From contig JBLHOS010000051.1 of assembly GCA_047623825.1 (NCBI GenBank), positions 1 through 22,687 on the forward strand: 22,687 nt of DNA, given 5' to 3'. Positions 6,080 to 13,921 of this stretch are shown in pieces. Position numbers and translations under genes: made by a program. The stretch's first letter is position 1. The number at the start of each line of letters is the position of its first letter. Source of the stretch: JBLHOS01 sp047623825. Lineage in GTDB: Bacteria; Pseudomonadota; Alphaproteobacteria; Rhodobacterales; Rhodobacteraceae. The notes under the pieces were generated by a model. It did no database searches. It was not told where the DNA came from and worked only from the letters and a program-made list of their open reading frames with translations.

Positions 6080-6627
6080 GCGGTGGATGGTCCTTTTGAA
6101 TTGCCGGCCACTTCGATCACATCCGGTCGCGGCATAAAGCCGATGCTGCCTTTAGGCCGCCCAAACTTCCGCGTCAACGCGATCAGGTGCAGTGCGGCAA
6201 CAGCAGCGCCCCCGCCTTTGTTCATTTCGGTGGGATCAGCACGCACAATCGCCTGATCCCGGGTCTCGACAGTCAGGATGCAATTGCCGATGCACGCGCC
6301 ACTCATTCCCAGCATCGTCACACCGCGGTTCGATTCTTCACAAACCGTTTCGTAGTGCGTCGTCTCACCCCGGATCACACAGCCAAGGGCCACAAAGCCA
6401 TCAAAATTCGCCTGCCGCTGGGCAATGCCAATTGCAACAGGGATCTCAAGCGCGCCCGGAACCTCGATAACCTCATAGGTCGCGCCAGCCGCATCAAGGG
6501 CTGCCTTGGCCCCAGCCAACTGGTGATCTGCGATTGCTTTGTAATAGGGCGCAATCACAATAAGCACTTTCACCGGTTTATCAAATTCGGGCAAAGGCAG
6601 TGTGTAGTGTTCGTGGGTCGTAGCCAT
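6076..6627 (-). CDS. ribH: 6,7-dimethyl-8-ribityllumazine synthase
   Basis: RibH condenses 5-amino-6-ribitylaminouracil with 3,4-dihydroxy-2-butanone 4-phosphate to give lumazine, the penultimate step of riboflavin synthesis. The 183-residue protein carries the family landmarks: VPGALEIPVAI for substrate binding, ALGCVIRGETTHYE around the active site, and NKGGGAAVAALHLI in the C-terminal part. The protein is a little longer than many homologues because of its N- and C-terminal tails. It starts three bases after the ribBX stop, with AAGGA as ribosome binding site, and its stop overlaps the nusB start. Its butanone substrate is made by the gene just upstream. Confidence 0.96.
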   Translation of the reverse strand: MATTHEHYTLPLPEFDKPVKVLIVIAPYYKAIADHQLAGAKAALDAAGATYEVIEVPGALEIPVAIGIAQRQANFDGFVALGCVIRGETTHYETVCEESNRGVTMLGMSGACIGNCILTVETRDQAIVRADPTEMNKGGGAAVAALHLIALTRKFGRPKGSIGFMPRPDVIEVAGNSKGPSTA

Positions 6628-6630
6628 CCA

Positions 6631-7761
6631 CTATCCTTTCGTGATCGGGCGGATGCCCGTGATCGACAAGCCATACGCTTCGAGACCGACCACATTTGGT
6701 TTACCCGAATTAGTGACCAACTCCATCTCGGTCACGCCAAGGGCGGCCAGGATCTGTGCGCCAAGGCCGTATTGGCGCAGCTTGTGCGGTGATGCCCCGC
6801 CGCCAACATCCAGCTTCATTTCGGTATCACGCAGCAACACAACGACACCACGACCCTCGGCCCCGATCATGTGCATCGCGTTGGACAGCTCATCCGGATC
6901 ACCGTCAACAAGACCCAGAACATCCTGCAGCGGGTTCAACGCATGCATCCGTACCAAGATAGGCGCATCGGTCGTCAAATCACCTTTGGTCAGCACGATG
7001 TGCTCAGCCCCCTGTGTCTCATCGGTAAAGACGCGCATCAGCCAATCCCCACCGTAGACTGAGGTGACGGGACGAACCGAACTTTCGTTGACCAGATTGT
7101 CATGGCGACGGCGATATCCGATCAGATCACTGATCGTACCGATCTTCAGCGCGTGACGCTGCGCAAAGGCGACCAGATCAGGCAAACGCGCCATCGATCC
7201 ATCTTCGTTCATAATCTCACAGATCACGCCCGACGGGTTCAGCCCCGCTAGTCGGCTGACATCAACCGCAGCCTCGGTATGGCCAGCACGGACCAACACA
7301 CCACCGTCACGGGCGCGCAATGGGAACACATGGCCCGGCGTCGCAATATCGGCAGCTGTCTTGCCCTGATCAATGGCAACAGCCACCGTGCGAGCCCGGT
7401 CATGGGCCGAGATGCCGGTGGTCACACCTTCGCGTGCCTCAATGGAGATCGTGAATGCGGTCTCGTGGCGCGATGAATTGTAGGATGCCATCAAGGGTAG
7501 GCCCAGTGCGTCAACCCGCTCACCCGGTAGCGACAGACAGATCAGACCGCGCCCATAGGTCGCCATGAAGTTAATCGCCTCTGGCGTTGCCATCTGCGCG
7601 GGGATCACCAGATCACCCTCGTTCTCGCGGTCCTCATGGTCCACCAGAATAAACATGCGCCCGTTGCGGGCATCCTCGATGATCTCCTCAATCGGAGAGA
7701 TCACATCGCGCCAATCCTGTTCAACGGGACCGGGTTGCTCAAATGGAATTGCCTCAGACAT
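6631..7761 (-). CDS. ribB: DHBP synthase with degenerate GTP cyclohydrolase II domain (RibBX type)
   Basis: The N-terminal half (to about residue 215) is a complete 3,4-dihydroxy-2-butanone 4-phosphate synthase. It has the acidic metal-binding loop DHEDRENEGD at 41-50 and HTEAAVDVSRLAGL from 161. The C-terminal half (about 235-376) aligns in outline with GTP cyclohydrolase II but reads VRMHALNPLQDVLGL at 270-284, where the true enzyme has its zinc cysteines (SEC...RCDC). The RQEGRNIGL motif is also replaced, by LRDTEMKLD. It is therefore probably not a GTP cyclohydrolase, matching the RibBX variant described in Proteobacteria, so a separate ribA is expected elsewhere. The ATG at 7761 has a perfect AGGAGGT upstream and overlaps the preceding gene by 8 bases. 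Confidence 0.9.
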   Translation of the reverse strand: MSEAIPFEQPGPVEQDWRDVISPIEEIIEDARNGRMFILVDHEDRENEGDLVIPAQMATPEAINFMATYGRGLICLSLPGERVDALGLPLMASYNSSRHETAFTISIEAREGVTTGISAHDRARTVAVAIDQGKTAADIATPGHVFPLRARDGGVLVRAGHTEAAVDVSRLAGLNPSGVICEIMNEDGSMARLPDLVAFAQRHALKIGTISDLIGYRRRHDNLVNESSVRPVTSVYGGDWLMRVFTDETQGAEHIVLTKGDLTTDAPILVRMHALNPLQDVLGLVDGDPDELSNAMHMIGAEGRGVVVLLRDTEMKLDVGGGASPHKLRQYGLGAQILAALGVTEMELVTNSGKPNVVGLEAYGLSITGIRPITKG

Positions 7762-8326
7762 GAGACCTCCTGAAAAAATCATCGGCAGACAGCACGCCTG
7801 CAAGTTTGGCCGCAGCGCACCAGTCACGCTCAGCTGAAGTCGCGGCAACCAGTACGACACTATCTGCAGGCAATTTTTGTGCCCGAATAGCGCCCACAAT
7901 CTGGTCGCGCATCTGAGGCCAGTTCAGCGTGAACGCCGGGGCCTCGGTGATTTGATGGAACATTTCTGGGTTGGCGCGATCGACGACTTCCCCAATGAGG
8001 GGCCGGTAGACCGCAGCCATCCGCGCGCAATCTTGTGTCTCGGTCAGGCGCATAGCGACGAGGTTCGGCAACTCGACCCGACGCGGGGTCAGTTCCAAAG
8101 CGTTTCCCGAAAACAAAAACGCCACAATATCGCGACCAGTTGTGGCGCGAATAGTGGCATAGGTCTGGTAGTCCAGCCCCAACCGTTTGGCACGTGCAAC
8201 GCGGATTCGCACGATTTCCAACGGCAAGGTCGGCAGCAATGTCTTGCGTGCCTTGCTCCAGGCCAACCTGCGAAAGCCGCCGCCCGGCGCCATCGAGGGG
8301 CCTTTGTTATGTCCGACCTCACTCAT
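7754..8326 (-). CDS. conserved protein of unknown function in the riboflavin operon
   Basis: A 190-residue soluble protein that I cannot assign to a known enzyme family. The N-terminus MSEVGHNKGP with a Gly-rich patch is followed by a basic helical segment (FRRLAWSKARKTLLP, EIVRIRVARAKRLGLDYQTY) and ATTGRDIVAFLFSGNALEL. The C-terminal half ends in VLVAATSAERDWCAAAKLAG, LSADDFF. I recall similar proteins beside rib genes in Rhodobacterales. Its ATG overlaps the stop of the 81-residue gene (ATGA), and its own stop lies 8 bases inside ribBX, so translation is coupled on both sides. That arrangement suggests a role tied to flavin synthesis or its control, but this is inference. No membrane segment or signal peptide is visible. 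Confidence 0.8.
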   Translation of the reverse strand: MSEVGHNKGPSMAPGGGFRRLAWSKARKTLLPTLPLEIVRIRVARAKRLGLDYQTYATIRATTGRDIVAFLFSGNALELTPRRVELPNLVAMRLTETQDCARMAAVYRPLIGEVVDRANPEMFHQITEAPAFTLNWPQMRDQIVGAIRAQKLPADSVVLVAATSAERDWCAAAKLAGVLSADDFFRRSHV

Positions 8327-8568
8327 ATGTTCGGGCCTTCAGCCAATTGCTGCGCCAGCCAAGGTGTCGCTCTGCGCGCATCGGTCAAGGCCGCTGTCAC
8401 CGTCAAAAATGCACCATCAGCCGGGCCAGCCAAATGGCGCCAACCGTGTGCATCTTCGGGATCGCGCCGACATTCAGACCAGCCAAATTGGCCATCAATT
8501 TGCCGAACGATGTCAACGCAGCGCTGCGCGGTTTCATCATTGATTGACTGAACCACAACGGGTTTCAT
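8323..8568 (-). CDS. 81-residue protein of unknown function in the riboflavin operon
   Basis: Small protein directly after ribE. I chose the ATG at 8568, which overlaps the ribE stop as TGATG and has GGAG eight bases upstream; a GTG at 8577 would add three residues. The product (MKPVVVQSINDETAQRCVDI, then RQIDGQFGWSECRRDPEDAHGW and a C-terminal ALTDARRATPWLAQQL) shows no motif I recognise. It holds two cysteines but no metal-binding spacing, membrane segment or signal peptide. It could be a small partner of RibE or of the next unknown gene, with which it overlaps by ATGA; nothing in the sequence proves this. Confidence 0.75.
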   Translation of the reverse strand: MKPVVVQSINDETAQRCVDIVRQIDGQFGWSECRRDPEDAHGWRHLAGPADGAFLTVTAALTDARRATPWLAQQLAEGPNI

Positions 8569-9155
8569 CAACCCCACTCCTGCAGACGGGCGACATAGCG
8601 GGCCAGCGTATCAATCTCTAGATTGATCCGATCACCCAGCTTGGTCTCACCCCAAGTTGTCGCCTCTTTGGTGTGGGGAATAAAGTTGATCCCAAAATCC
8701 GCTCCATCAACCTCATTTACGGTCAGGGACGTCCCGTTCAGCGCAACCGATCCCTTGGACGCAATAAATTTCGCCAGTCCATCAGGTACACGGAATGTCA
8801 CGCGGGTGCTGTCGCCTTCGACCAGCATGCCCACAACCTCAGCGACGCCATCAACATGACCCGACACGATATGACCACCTAACTCGTCGCCAACTTTCAG
8901 GGCGCGTTCAAGATTGATCCGCCCCCCTTCGATCCAGTCGCTGATATTGCTTTTGCTAACGCTCTCAGCTGAGATATCCACCTCAAACCAACTGCTGCCC
9001 AAGGCGACGGCGGTCAAGCATACACCATCGCATGCGATCGACGCACCAATGTCTATGCCAGAGGTGTCGTAATTGGTTGCGATCCGCGCTCGCAAATCGC
9101 CGCGTTGCTCCAACGCGTCGATCCGGCCAATATCAGTGATGATCCCGGTAAACAT
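8568..9155 (-). CDS. ribE: riboflavin synthase, alpha subunit
   Basis: This enzyme dismutates two molecules of 6,7-dimethyl-8-ribityllumazine into riboflavin and the ribitylaminouracil precursor. The 195-residue protein opens with the near-invariant MFTGIITDIG. It shows the two internally similar barrel repeats: IACDGVCLTAV in the first, VALNGTSLTVNEV in the second, with GDELGGHIVSGHVDG between. It acts as a trimer, often with the lumazine synthase shell. The start is supported by GGAG seven bases upstream. It is the first gene of the distal riboflavin block and is divergent from the capsule gene at 9353. Its leader contains two strong hairpins but no FMN riboswitch consensus. Confidence 0.96.
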   Translation of the reverse strand: MFTGIITDIGRIDALEQRGDLRARIATNYDTSGIDIGASIACDGVCLTAVALGSSWFEVDISAESVSKSNISDWIEGGRINLERALKVGDELGGHIVSGHVDGVAEVVGMLVEGDSTRVTFRVPDGLAKFIASKGSVALNGTSLTVNEVDGADFGINFIPHTKEATTWGETKLGDRINLEIDTLARYVARLQEWG

Positions 9156-9189
9156 GGCTTTCTCCGTATTCGTTCTTCACCTAACCGTC

Positions 9190-9241
9190 TGCCCCCTGTG
9201 GGGCAAGGGCAGCGATGCGACCAAAAGGCTACTTTTGTCGC
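9190..9241 (-). promoter_or_regulatory. two strong stem-loops in the ribE leader
   Basis: TGCCCC (9190-9195) pairs with GGGGCA (9200-9205). GCGAC-AAAAG (9217-9221, 9223-9227) pairs with CTTTT-GTCGC (9232-9241) with a single bulged base and a 4-base loop. Both are 35-86 bases before the ribE start on the minus strand. Neither is followed by a T-run on either strand, so they are not simple terminators. They could be a leader structure for ribE or for the divergent capsule transcript. Confidence 0.4.
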
Positions 9242-9312
9242 CACAATCTGTGCCCAATCACGTCTTTAAGCAGCCATACACCTATGACATCTTAATCGGA
9301 ATGCGTTAACAG

Positions 9313-9334
9313 TGTCGCGCGGGTATGTCGCGCG
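9313..9334. repeat. direct repeat of TGTCGCGCG
   Basis: Two copies of TGTCGCGCG (9313-9321 and 9326-9334), with starts 13 bases apart, end 18 bases before the KpsS-like start codon. They could bind a regulator of the capsule genes or be chance in a GC-rich leader. The spacing is close to one helical turn plus a little. Confidence 0.3.
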
Positions 9335-9352
9335 CCCAGCCCCTGTGAGAGA

Positions 9353-10627
9353 ATGAGCAAGACCTTTCTATTCCTCCAAGGCCCCCATGGCCCCTATTTT
9401 CACCGACTCGGCACGATGCTGAAGGCTGCGGGAGCAACAGTTTGGCGCGTCGGCTTCAACCAAGGCGACAGCGCGTTTTGGCATCATCGGCCCAGCTATC
9501 TGGCATATACTGGCACGATTGAGGCTTGGCCTGCACATCTTGAGGGTCTGATCGCCCAAAAGGGTGTGACTGATCTGGTCCTATACGGCGACACCCGTCC
9601 GGTTCACGCGACCGCCATAACCATGGCAAAGACCCTGAACTTGGCGGTCCATGTCTTTGAGGAAGGGTACCTGCGCCCCTATTGGGTCACCTATGAACGT
9701 GGCGGCGCCAATGGCCATTCCAGACTGATGACGACATCCGTGCCGCAAATGCGTGAGGCGCTTAAGGGGTTGGATCTGGACCTGCCCGATACACCCGCCA
9801 AGTGGGGCGACATGCGCCAGCACATCTTTTACGGCGCGCTTTATCATTGGTTCGTCATGTTCCTAAATATCCGCTATCGGAATTTTCGACCGCATCGGAA
9901 TATCACCGTTGGGCGCGAACTCTCGCTTTATTTGCTCAGACTTGCCTTGATGCCACTGCATGCGTTGGACAGGATTTTTGCGACCTACCGCATCAAAACT
10001 GGCGGCTTTCCCTATCATCTGGCCCTATTGCAATTAGAGCATGACGCCTCGTTCCGAGAGCATGGGCCATTTGAGACAATGACAGAGTTTCTTGAGGTTC
10101 TGATCATCGGCTTTGCTAATGGCGCACCCAACCATCATCACCTAGTCCTCAAGGCCCACCCGTTGGAGGATGGCCGCATTCCCCTGCGCCGAGAGATCCG
10201 CCGCATTGCAGAAAAATCAGGGGTCGCAAATCGGGTGCATTACGTGCGCGGCGGTAAACTGGCCCGACTGTTGGATGACGCGCGCAGTGCGGTCACCGTT
10301 AACTCGACTGCCGCCCAGCAGGCACTGTGGCGTGGCCTGCCGATCAAGGCGTTTGGGACGGCTGTCTATCTCAAGCCAGAATTCGTCTCAACCCAGTCGC
10401 TTGAGGCATTTTTTATCGACCCAATGCGGCCCGACAGCCGCGCCTACCGCGACTATCGCCACTATCTTTTGGAGACATCGCAGATCACCGGCAGCTACTA
10501 TTCTGCCCGTGGACGTCGGCAATTGTTACGCCAGGTCGTCGACATGATGCTATCGAATGAGGACCCTTATGACGCGCTTGAGGCCGGCCGGCCGGCGCAT
10601 CGGCAACACCTTCGGGTAGTCAAGTAA
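9353..10627 (+). CDS. kpsS: KpsS-like capsule Kdo glycosyltransferase
   Basis: KpsS-family enzymes add the first beta-Kdo to the lipid anchor (lyso-phosphatidylglycerol) of ABC-exported capsules; KpsC then extends the linker. This 424-residue cytoplasmic protein shows FLFLQGPHGPYF at the N-terminus, FEEGYLRPYWVTYE at about 102-115, the substrate/nucleotide-binding LKAHPLEDG, and NSTAAQQALWRGLPIKAFG near the C-terminus, all family hallmarks. The start at 9353 has a weak GAGAG ribosome binding site. It is the first of three capsule genes on this strand and is divergent from ribE. No kpsM, kpsT or kpsE lies in the window, so the inner-membrane exporter must be elsewhere. Confidence 0.9.
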   Translation: MSKTFLFLQGPHGPYFHRLGTMLKAAGATVWRVGFNQGDSAFWHHRPSYLAYTGTIEAWPAHLEGLIAQKGVTDLVLYGDTRPVHATAITMAKTLNLAVHVFEEGYLRPYWVTYERGGANGHSRLMTTSVPQMREALKGLDLDLPDTPAKWGDMRQHIFYGALYHWFVMFLNIRYRNFRPHRNITVGRELSLYLLRLALMPLHALDRIFATYRIKTGGFPYHLALLQLEHDASFREHGPFETMTEFLEVLIIGFANGAPNHHHLVLKAHPLEDGRIPLRREIRRIAEKSGVANRVHYVRGGKLARLLDDARSAVTVNSTAAQQALWRGLPIKAFGTAVYLKPEFVSTQSLEAFFIDPMRPDSRAYRDYRHYLLETSQITGSYYSARGRRQLLRQVVDMMLSNEDPYDALEAGRPAHRQHLRVVK

Positions 10628-10712
10628 GCAAAACTCTCGCCAACGCGCATAAGATTCGCTAATGTATAAAAAAAATAAACTGAGGCAGTATAGGCAGTAA
10701 GGAACCAAACCC

Positions 10713-11843
10713 GTGAAATCCATGGCTTCCCGTGGGGCAAAGTTGATCGCCCTCTCGGTCGTTGTGTCCCTTGTGGCGTCCTGTGGATTGCCGCGATCCG
10801 GGCCCAATCGACAAGAAATTTTTGCAGGCTCAGTGCAAAACCAAGGCGATGCCTTTGTCGTGACCGTGAATGACCGTGTCATTCAGGCCACCTCTGTGGT
10901 CCCGGCCCTGACATTTAGCGACGCGTTCATCGGCGCTGACCAGCTGGGATCAGACATCATTAGCCCTGGCGATATCTTAAGTTTGGCAATTTACGAGAAC
11001 GTCGATGACGGCTTGTTGGCCGGCGGCGGTCAAAATGTGTCCATGATTGATCAAGTTCAGGTCGATGGCGCTGGATTTATCTTTATTCCCTACGCCGGCC
11101 GGATCCGTGCCGCCGGCAATACGCCCAATGGTTTGCGACAGATCATTACGCGCTCTTTGGATCAACAGACCCCAGACCCACAGGTCATCGTCCGTCGAGA
11201 GGCAGGCGATGGTTCAACGGTCACCGTAGCCGGTGATATCGGTGCCCAAGGTGTTTATCCGATTGAGCGTCCGAACCGCACATTGTCGGCGATGCTGGCT
11301 GCTGCGGGTGGTATCACGATCTCGTCCGAGATTGCCCAGATCACCGTCGTACGCGGCAACGAATCAGGGACAGTGTGGTTTGACGATCTTTACTCCAATC
11401 CAGCCCTTGATATCGCCCTGCGGGGCGGCGACCGGATTCTGGTCGAAGAGGACAGCCGCAGATTCACCGCACTTGGTGCAACCGGGAGCCAAACGCTGGT
11501 TCGGTTCACCAGCCAATCAATCTCGGCGATCGAAGCGTTGGCAATTGTTGGAGGGTTGAACGCCAATCTTGCGGATCCGACGGGCGTTTTTGTTCTGCGC
11601 AACGAGCCAGAAGAGATTGCGCGTTCAGTTTTAGGCCGCAGCGACCTGACCGGAGCGCAGCGATTTGTCTACGTTCTAGATCTGACGGCCCCAACCGGCA
11701 TGTTTGAGGCCCGCGATTTTGTCATACGCGATGGCGACACGGTCTACGTTACCGAAGCGCCGTTCGCCCAGTGGAACAAAGCCGTAAGCGCGCTGACTGG
11801 GTCGTTGAGCAGCGTGGGCTCTATCGCAAGTTTAGGTCAATAA
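10713..11843 (+). CDS. polysaccharide export outer-membrane lipoprotein, Wza/KpsD family
   Basis: A 376-residue lipoprotein. The N-terminal signal (residues 1-23) ends in the lipobox LVASC, with the lipidated cysteine at 24. Next comes a polysaccharide-export domain (DIISPGDILSLAIYENVDDG, then QVQVDGAGFIFIPYAGRIRAAG) and SLBB-type repeats (VTVAGDIGAQGVYPI and a second, more diverged one near EALAIVGGLNANLADP). Wza-like proteins form the outer-membrane channel for capsule. The GTG at 10713 is preferred to ATG 10722 because AAGGA sits nine bases before it. It lies 85 bases after kpsS, in an AT-rich gap that may hold a promoter. A terminator-like hairpin begins 40 bases after its stop, inside the next gene. 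Confidence 0.9.
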   Translation: MKSMASRGAKLIALSVVVSLVASCGLPRSGPNRQEIFAGSVQNQGDAFVVTVNDRVIQATSVVPALTFSDAFIGADQLGSDIISPGDILSLAIYENVDDGLLAGGGQNVSMIDQVQVDGAGFIFIPYAGRIRAAGNTPNGLRQIITRSLDQQTPDPQVIVRREAGDGSTVTVAGDIGAQGVYPIERPNRTLSAMLAAAGGITISSEIAQITVVRGNESGTVWFDDLYSNPALDIALRGGDRILVEEDSRRFTALGATGSQTLVRFTSQSISAIEALAIVGGLNANLADPTGVFVLRNEPEEIARSVLGRSDLTGAQRFVYVLDLTAPTGMFEARDFVIRDGDTVYVTEAPFAQWNKAVSALTGSLSSVGSIASLGQ

Positions 11844-11851
11844 GGGCCACC

Positions 11852-13921
11852 GTGGCCGGCGAACCTAACCATCCTGAACAAGCGCCCGCCGGGATCCCCT
11901 CCCGGCGGGCCTTTTACTTTAATGGCGGGTTTTTGACCAACGCCCGGGTGCGGCGTATTCTGACCCTCGCGGGCCATGATCTGCGCCTTGGAAAGCCGTC
12001 TGAAACCGATGACGTTCTGGTTTGGGGTCACAGTCCCACCGCCCCACGGGGCGAGGCGATGGCCGCCAGTTCCGGCGCGCATATTGTGCGGGTCGAAGAC
12101 GCCTTTTTACGATCACTCCAGCCCGGCCGCAGTGGTGAGCCGCCACTTGGCTTGACGATCGACCGACGTGGTGCGTGGTTTGATGCAACGCAAGCAAGCG
12201 ATCTGGAACACCTTCTCAGCACGCATCCGTTGGACGACAGCGCCCTTTTGGACCGTGCGCGCACGGCAATTGACCGGATGTGCGACGGCCACCTGACCAA
12301 ATACGCTGCCGTCGACCCGGCGCTGCCCGCGCCCGCGCCCGGTTATGTCTTGGTGATCGATCAGACCAAAGGTGATGCCTCAATCAGCTTGGGCGGGGCC
12401 AAGGCCTCAACCTTCCGCGAAATGCTGATCATCGCACAAGAGGAGAACCCCGGCGCGCGGATTGTGATCAAGACACACCCAGAGACCCGTGAAGGCCACC
12501 GTGAGGGGCATTACGGCCCTGAACACGCTGCCGATCACATCCAACTTGTTGATACTGCCCTGTCCCCGTGGACGCTGATGGCGGGGGCCATTTCGGTCTA
12601 CACCGTCTCCAGTCAATTAGGGTTTAAGGCGATCCTTGCAGGGCATCGCCCCCGTGTTTTTGGCCAACCGTTTTATGCTGGGTGGGACCTTAGCGATGAC
12701 CGCGTGATTGTGCCGCGTCGCCAACGCAAACTGACACGCGCACAGCTGTTTGCAGGCGTGATGATCCTTTATCCGGTCTGGTACGACCCTTACCGTGATC
12801 GACTTTGTGAGTTGGAGACCGTTCTGGCGACGCTAGAGGCGCGTGCGCGGGCATGGCGTGAGGATCGCGCAGGTTATGTCGCCATCGGAATGCGCAGTTG
12901 GAAACGCGGACATCTGCAAAAGATATTTGGCGCACAAGGCACCCCGATCCGGTTTGCGCGCGACCCCGAAACGGCCATTGCCCATGCACGCCCAGTTTTG
13001 GTCTGGTCCAGCCAAGAGACCGATGCGTTGCACCGCGCCTGCGCCACCGCCGGTGTGCCGCTGATCCGGGTCGAAGACGGATTTTTGCGCTCATGCGGGC
13101 TTGGCGCGAACCTGATCCCGCCGCTTAGCCTCGTGAAGGATGATCTGGGCATTTACTATGATCCAACACGCGAAAACCGTCTGGAGCATCTGATCACTGC
13201 AGCCGCCGATTTGCCGTTTAAACGGCTGGACCGGGCTGAGCGTTTGATCGACCGGATCGTCACACTTGGCCTCAGCAAATACAATCTAAGCTTAAGCGCC
13301 CAGATACCCGACACCAATGGGCGAGAGGTTGTTGTGGTTCCCGGACAGGTTGAAGATGACGCCTCGATCCTGCGTGGGGCCAGTGACATAAAGACCAATC
13401 TTGCCCTGTTGCAGGCAGCCCGCGCCCGCCACCCTGATGCGTTTATGATCTACAAACCCCATCCAGACGTTGAGGCCGGTTTGCGCGCCGGTATGATCCC
13501 TGCTGATGTGCTTGCGGATATGGCAGATTTCGTGGCGACGCAAAGTGACCCCGTAGCACTGCTGTCGATCGCAGATCATGTCGTGACCATGACATCAGGG
13601 CTGGGGTTTGAGGCGCTGTTGCGCGGCTGCAAAGTCACCACTTTGGGCACGCCGTTCTATGCGGGCTGGGGTCTGACGACTGATTTGAGCCCAACGCCTG
13701 CCCGCAGGCGCGCCCGCCCATCCTTGGCCAGCTTGGTTGAGGCGACCCTAATCCAATATCCGCGCTATTATGATCCTGTGACCGGCACCGCGTGCCCGGT
13801 TGAGGTTGTGTTGGATCGTCTCGCCGACGGCACCGTCGCCAGAGCCAGCCTGCGACTGCGTCTGCGTCTGTTGTCAAAAATTCAGGGGCAATTGGCAAGT
13901 TTCGCCTGGCTTTGGCGTTAA
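11852..13921 (+). CDS. kpsC: KpsC-like capsule Kdo glycosyltransferase (two catalytic modules)
   Basis: KpsC builds the alternating poly-Kdo linker of ABC-type capsules. The 689-residue protein is an internal duplication: RVEDAFLRSL and RVEDGFLRSC, IKTHPE and YKPHPD, FGQPFYAGWDL and LGTPFYAGWGL, YPVWYDP and YPRYYDP mark matching positions in the N- and C-terminal modules. I chose GTG 11852 (AAGGG five bases upstream, eight bases after the preceding stop). A further GTG at 11771 lies deep in the upstream gene without a ribosome binding site. Codons 11-20 form an 11-bp GC-rich hairpin followed by a T-rich tract. The stop codon overlaps that of the convergent ribD gene. Confidence 0.9.
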   Translation: MAGEPNHPEQAPAGIPSRRAFYFNGGFLTNARVRRILTLAGHDLRLGKPSETDDVLVWGHSPTAPRGEAMAASSGAHIVRVEDAFLRSLQPGRSGEPPLGLTIDRRGAWFDATQASDLEHLLSTHPLDDSALLDRARTAIDRMCDGHLTKYAAVDPALPAPAPGYVLVIDQTKGDASISLGGAKASTFREMLIIAQEENPGARIVIKTHPETREGHREGHYGPEHAADHIQLVDTALSPWTLMAGAISVYTVSSQLGFKAILAGHRPRVFGQPFYAGWDLSDDRVIVPRRQRKLTRAQLFAGVMILYPVWYDPYRDRLCELETVLATLEARARAWREDRAGYVAIGMRSWKRGHLQKIFGAQGTPIRFARDPETAIAHARPVLVWSSQETDALHRACATAGVPLIRVEDGFLRSCGLGANLIPPLSLVKDDLGIYYDPTRENRLEHLITAAADLPFKRLDRAERLIDRIVTLGLSKYNLSLSAQIPDTNGREVVVVPGQVEDDASILRGASDIKTNLALLQAARARHPDAFMIYKPHPDVEAGLRAGMIPADVLADMADFVATQSDPVALLSIADHVVTMTSGLGFEALLRGCKVTTLGTPFYAGWGLTTDLSPTPARRRARPSLASLVEATLIQYPRYYDPVTGTACPVEVVLDRLADGTVARASLRLRLRLLSKIQGQLASFAWLWR
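11884..11920 (+). terminator. terminator-like hairpin inside the 5' end of kpsC
   Basis: GCCCGCCGGGA (11884-11894) pairs perfectly with TCCCGGCGGGC (11900-11910) around a 5-base loop, followed by CTTTTACTTT. On the plus strand this has every feature of an intrinsic terminator; the minus strand lacks the T-run. It lies 40 bases after the stop of the export lipoprotein gene, so it could end that transcript or act as an attenuator limiting kpsC. It is nonetheless translated within kpsC. Confidence 0.65.

Noticed and set aside
9156..9352. FMN riboswitch upstream of ribE
   Set aside because: I looked for the conserved aptamer segments (GAAATTCCC-like, ACCGGCGGT-like, AGCCCGCGA-like) on the minus strand and found none; only unrelated hairpins are present.
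11771..11851. Upstream GTG start for kpsC at 11771
   Set aside because: It would overlap the export-lipoprotein gene by 73 bases, has no ribosome binding site, and adds residues unlike the family; GTG 11852 has AAGGG at usable spacing.
12690..13152. Several minus-strand ORFs inside kpsC
   Set aside because: They follow from high GC on the complement of a well-supported gene and show no known motif or ribosome binding site.
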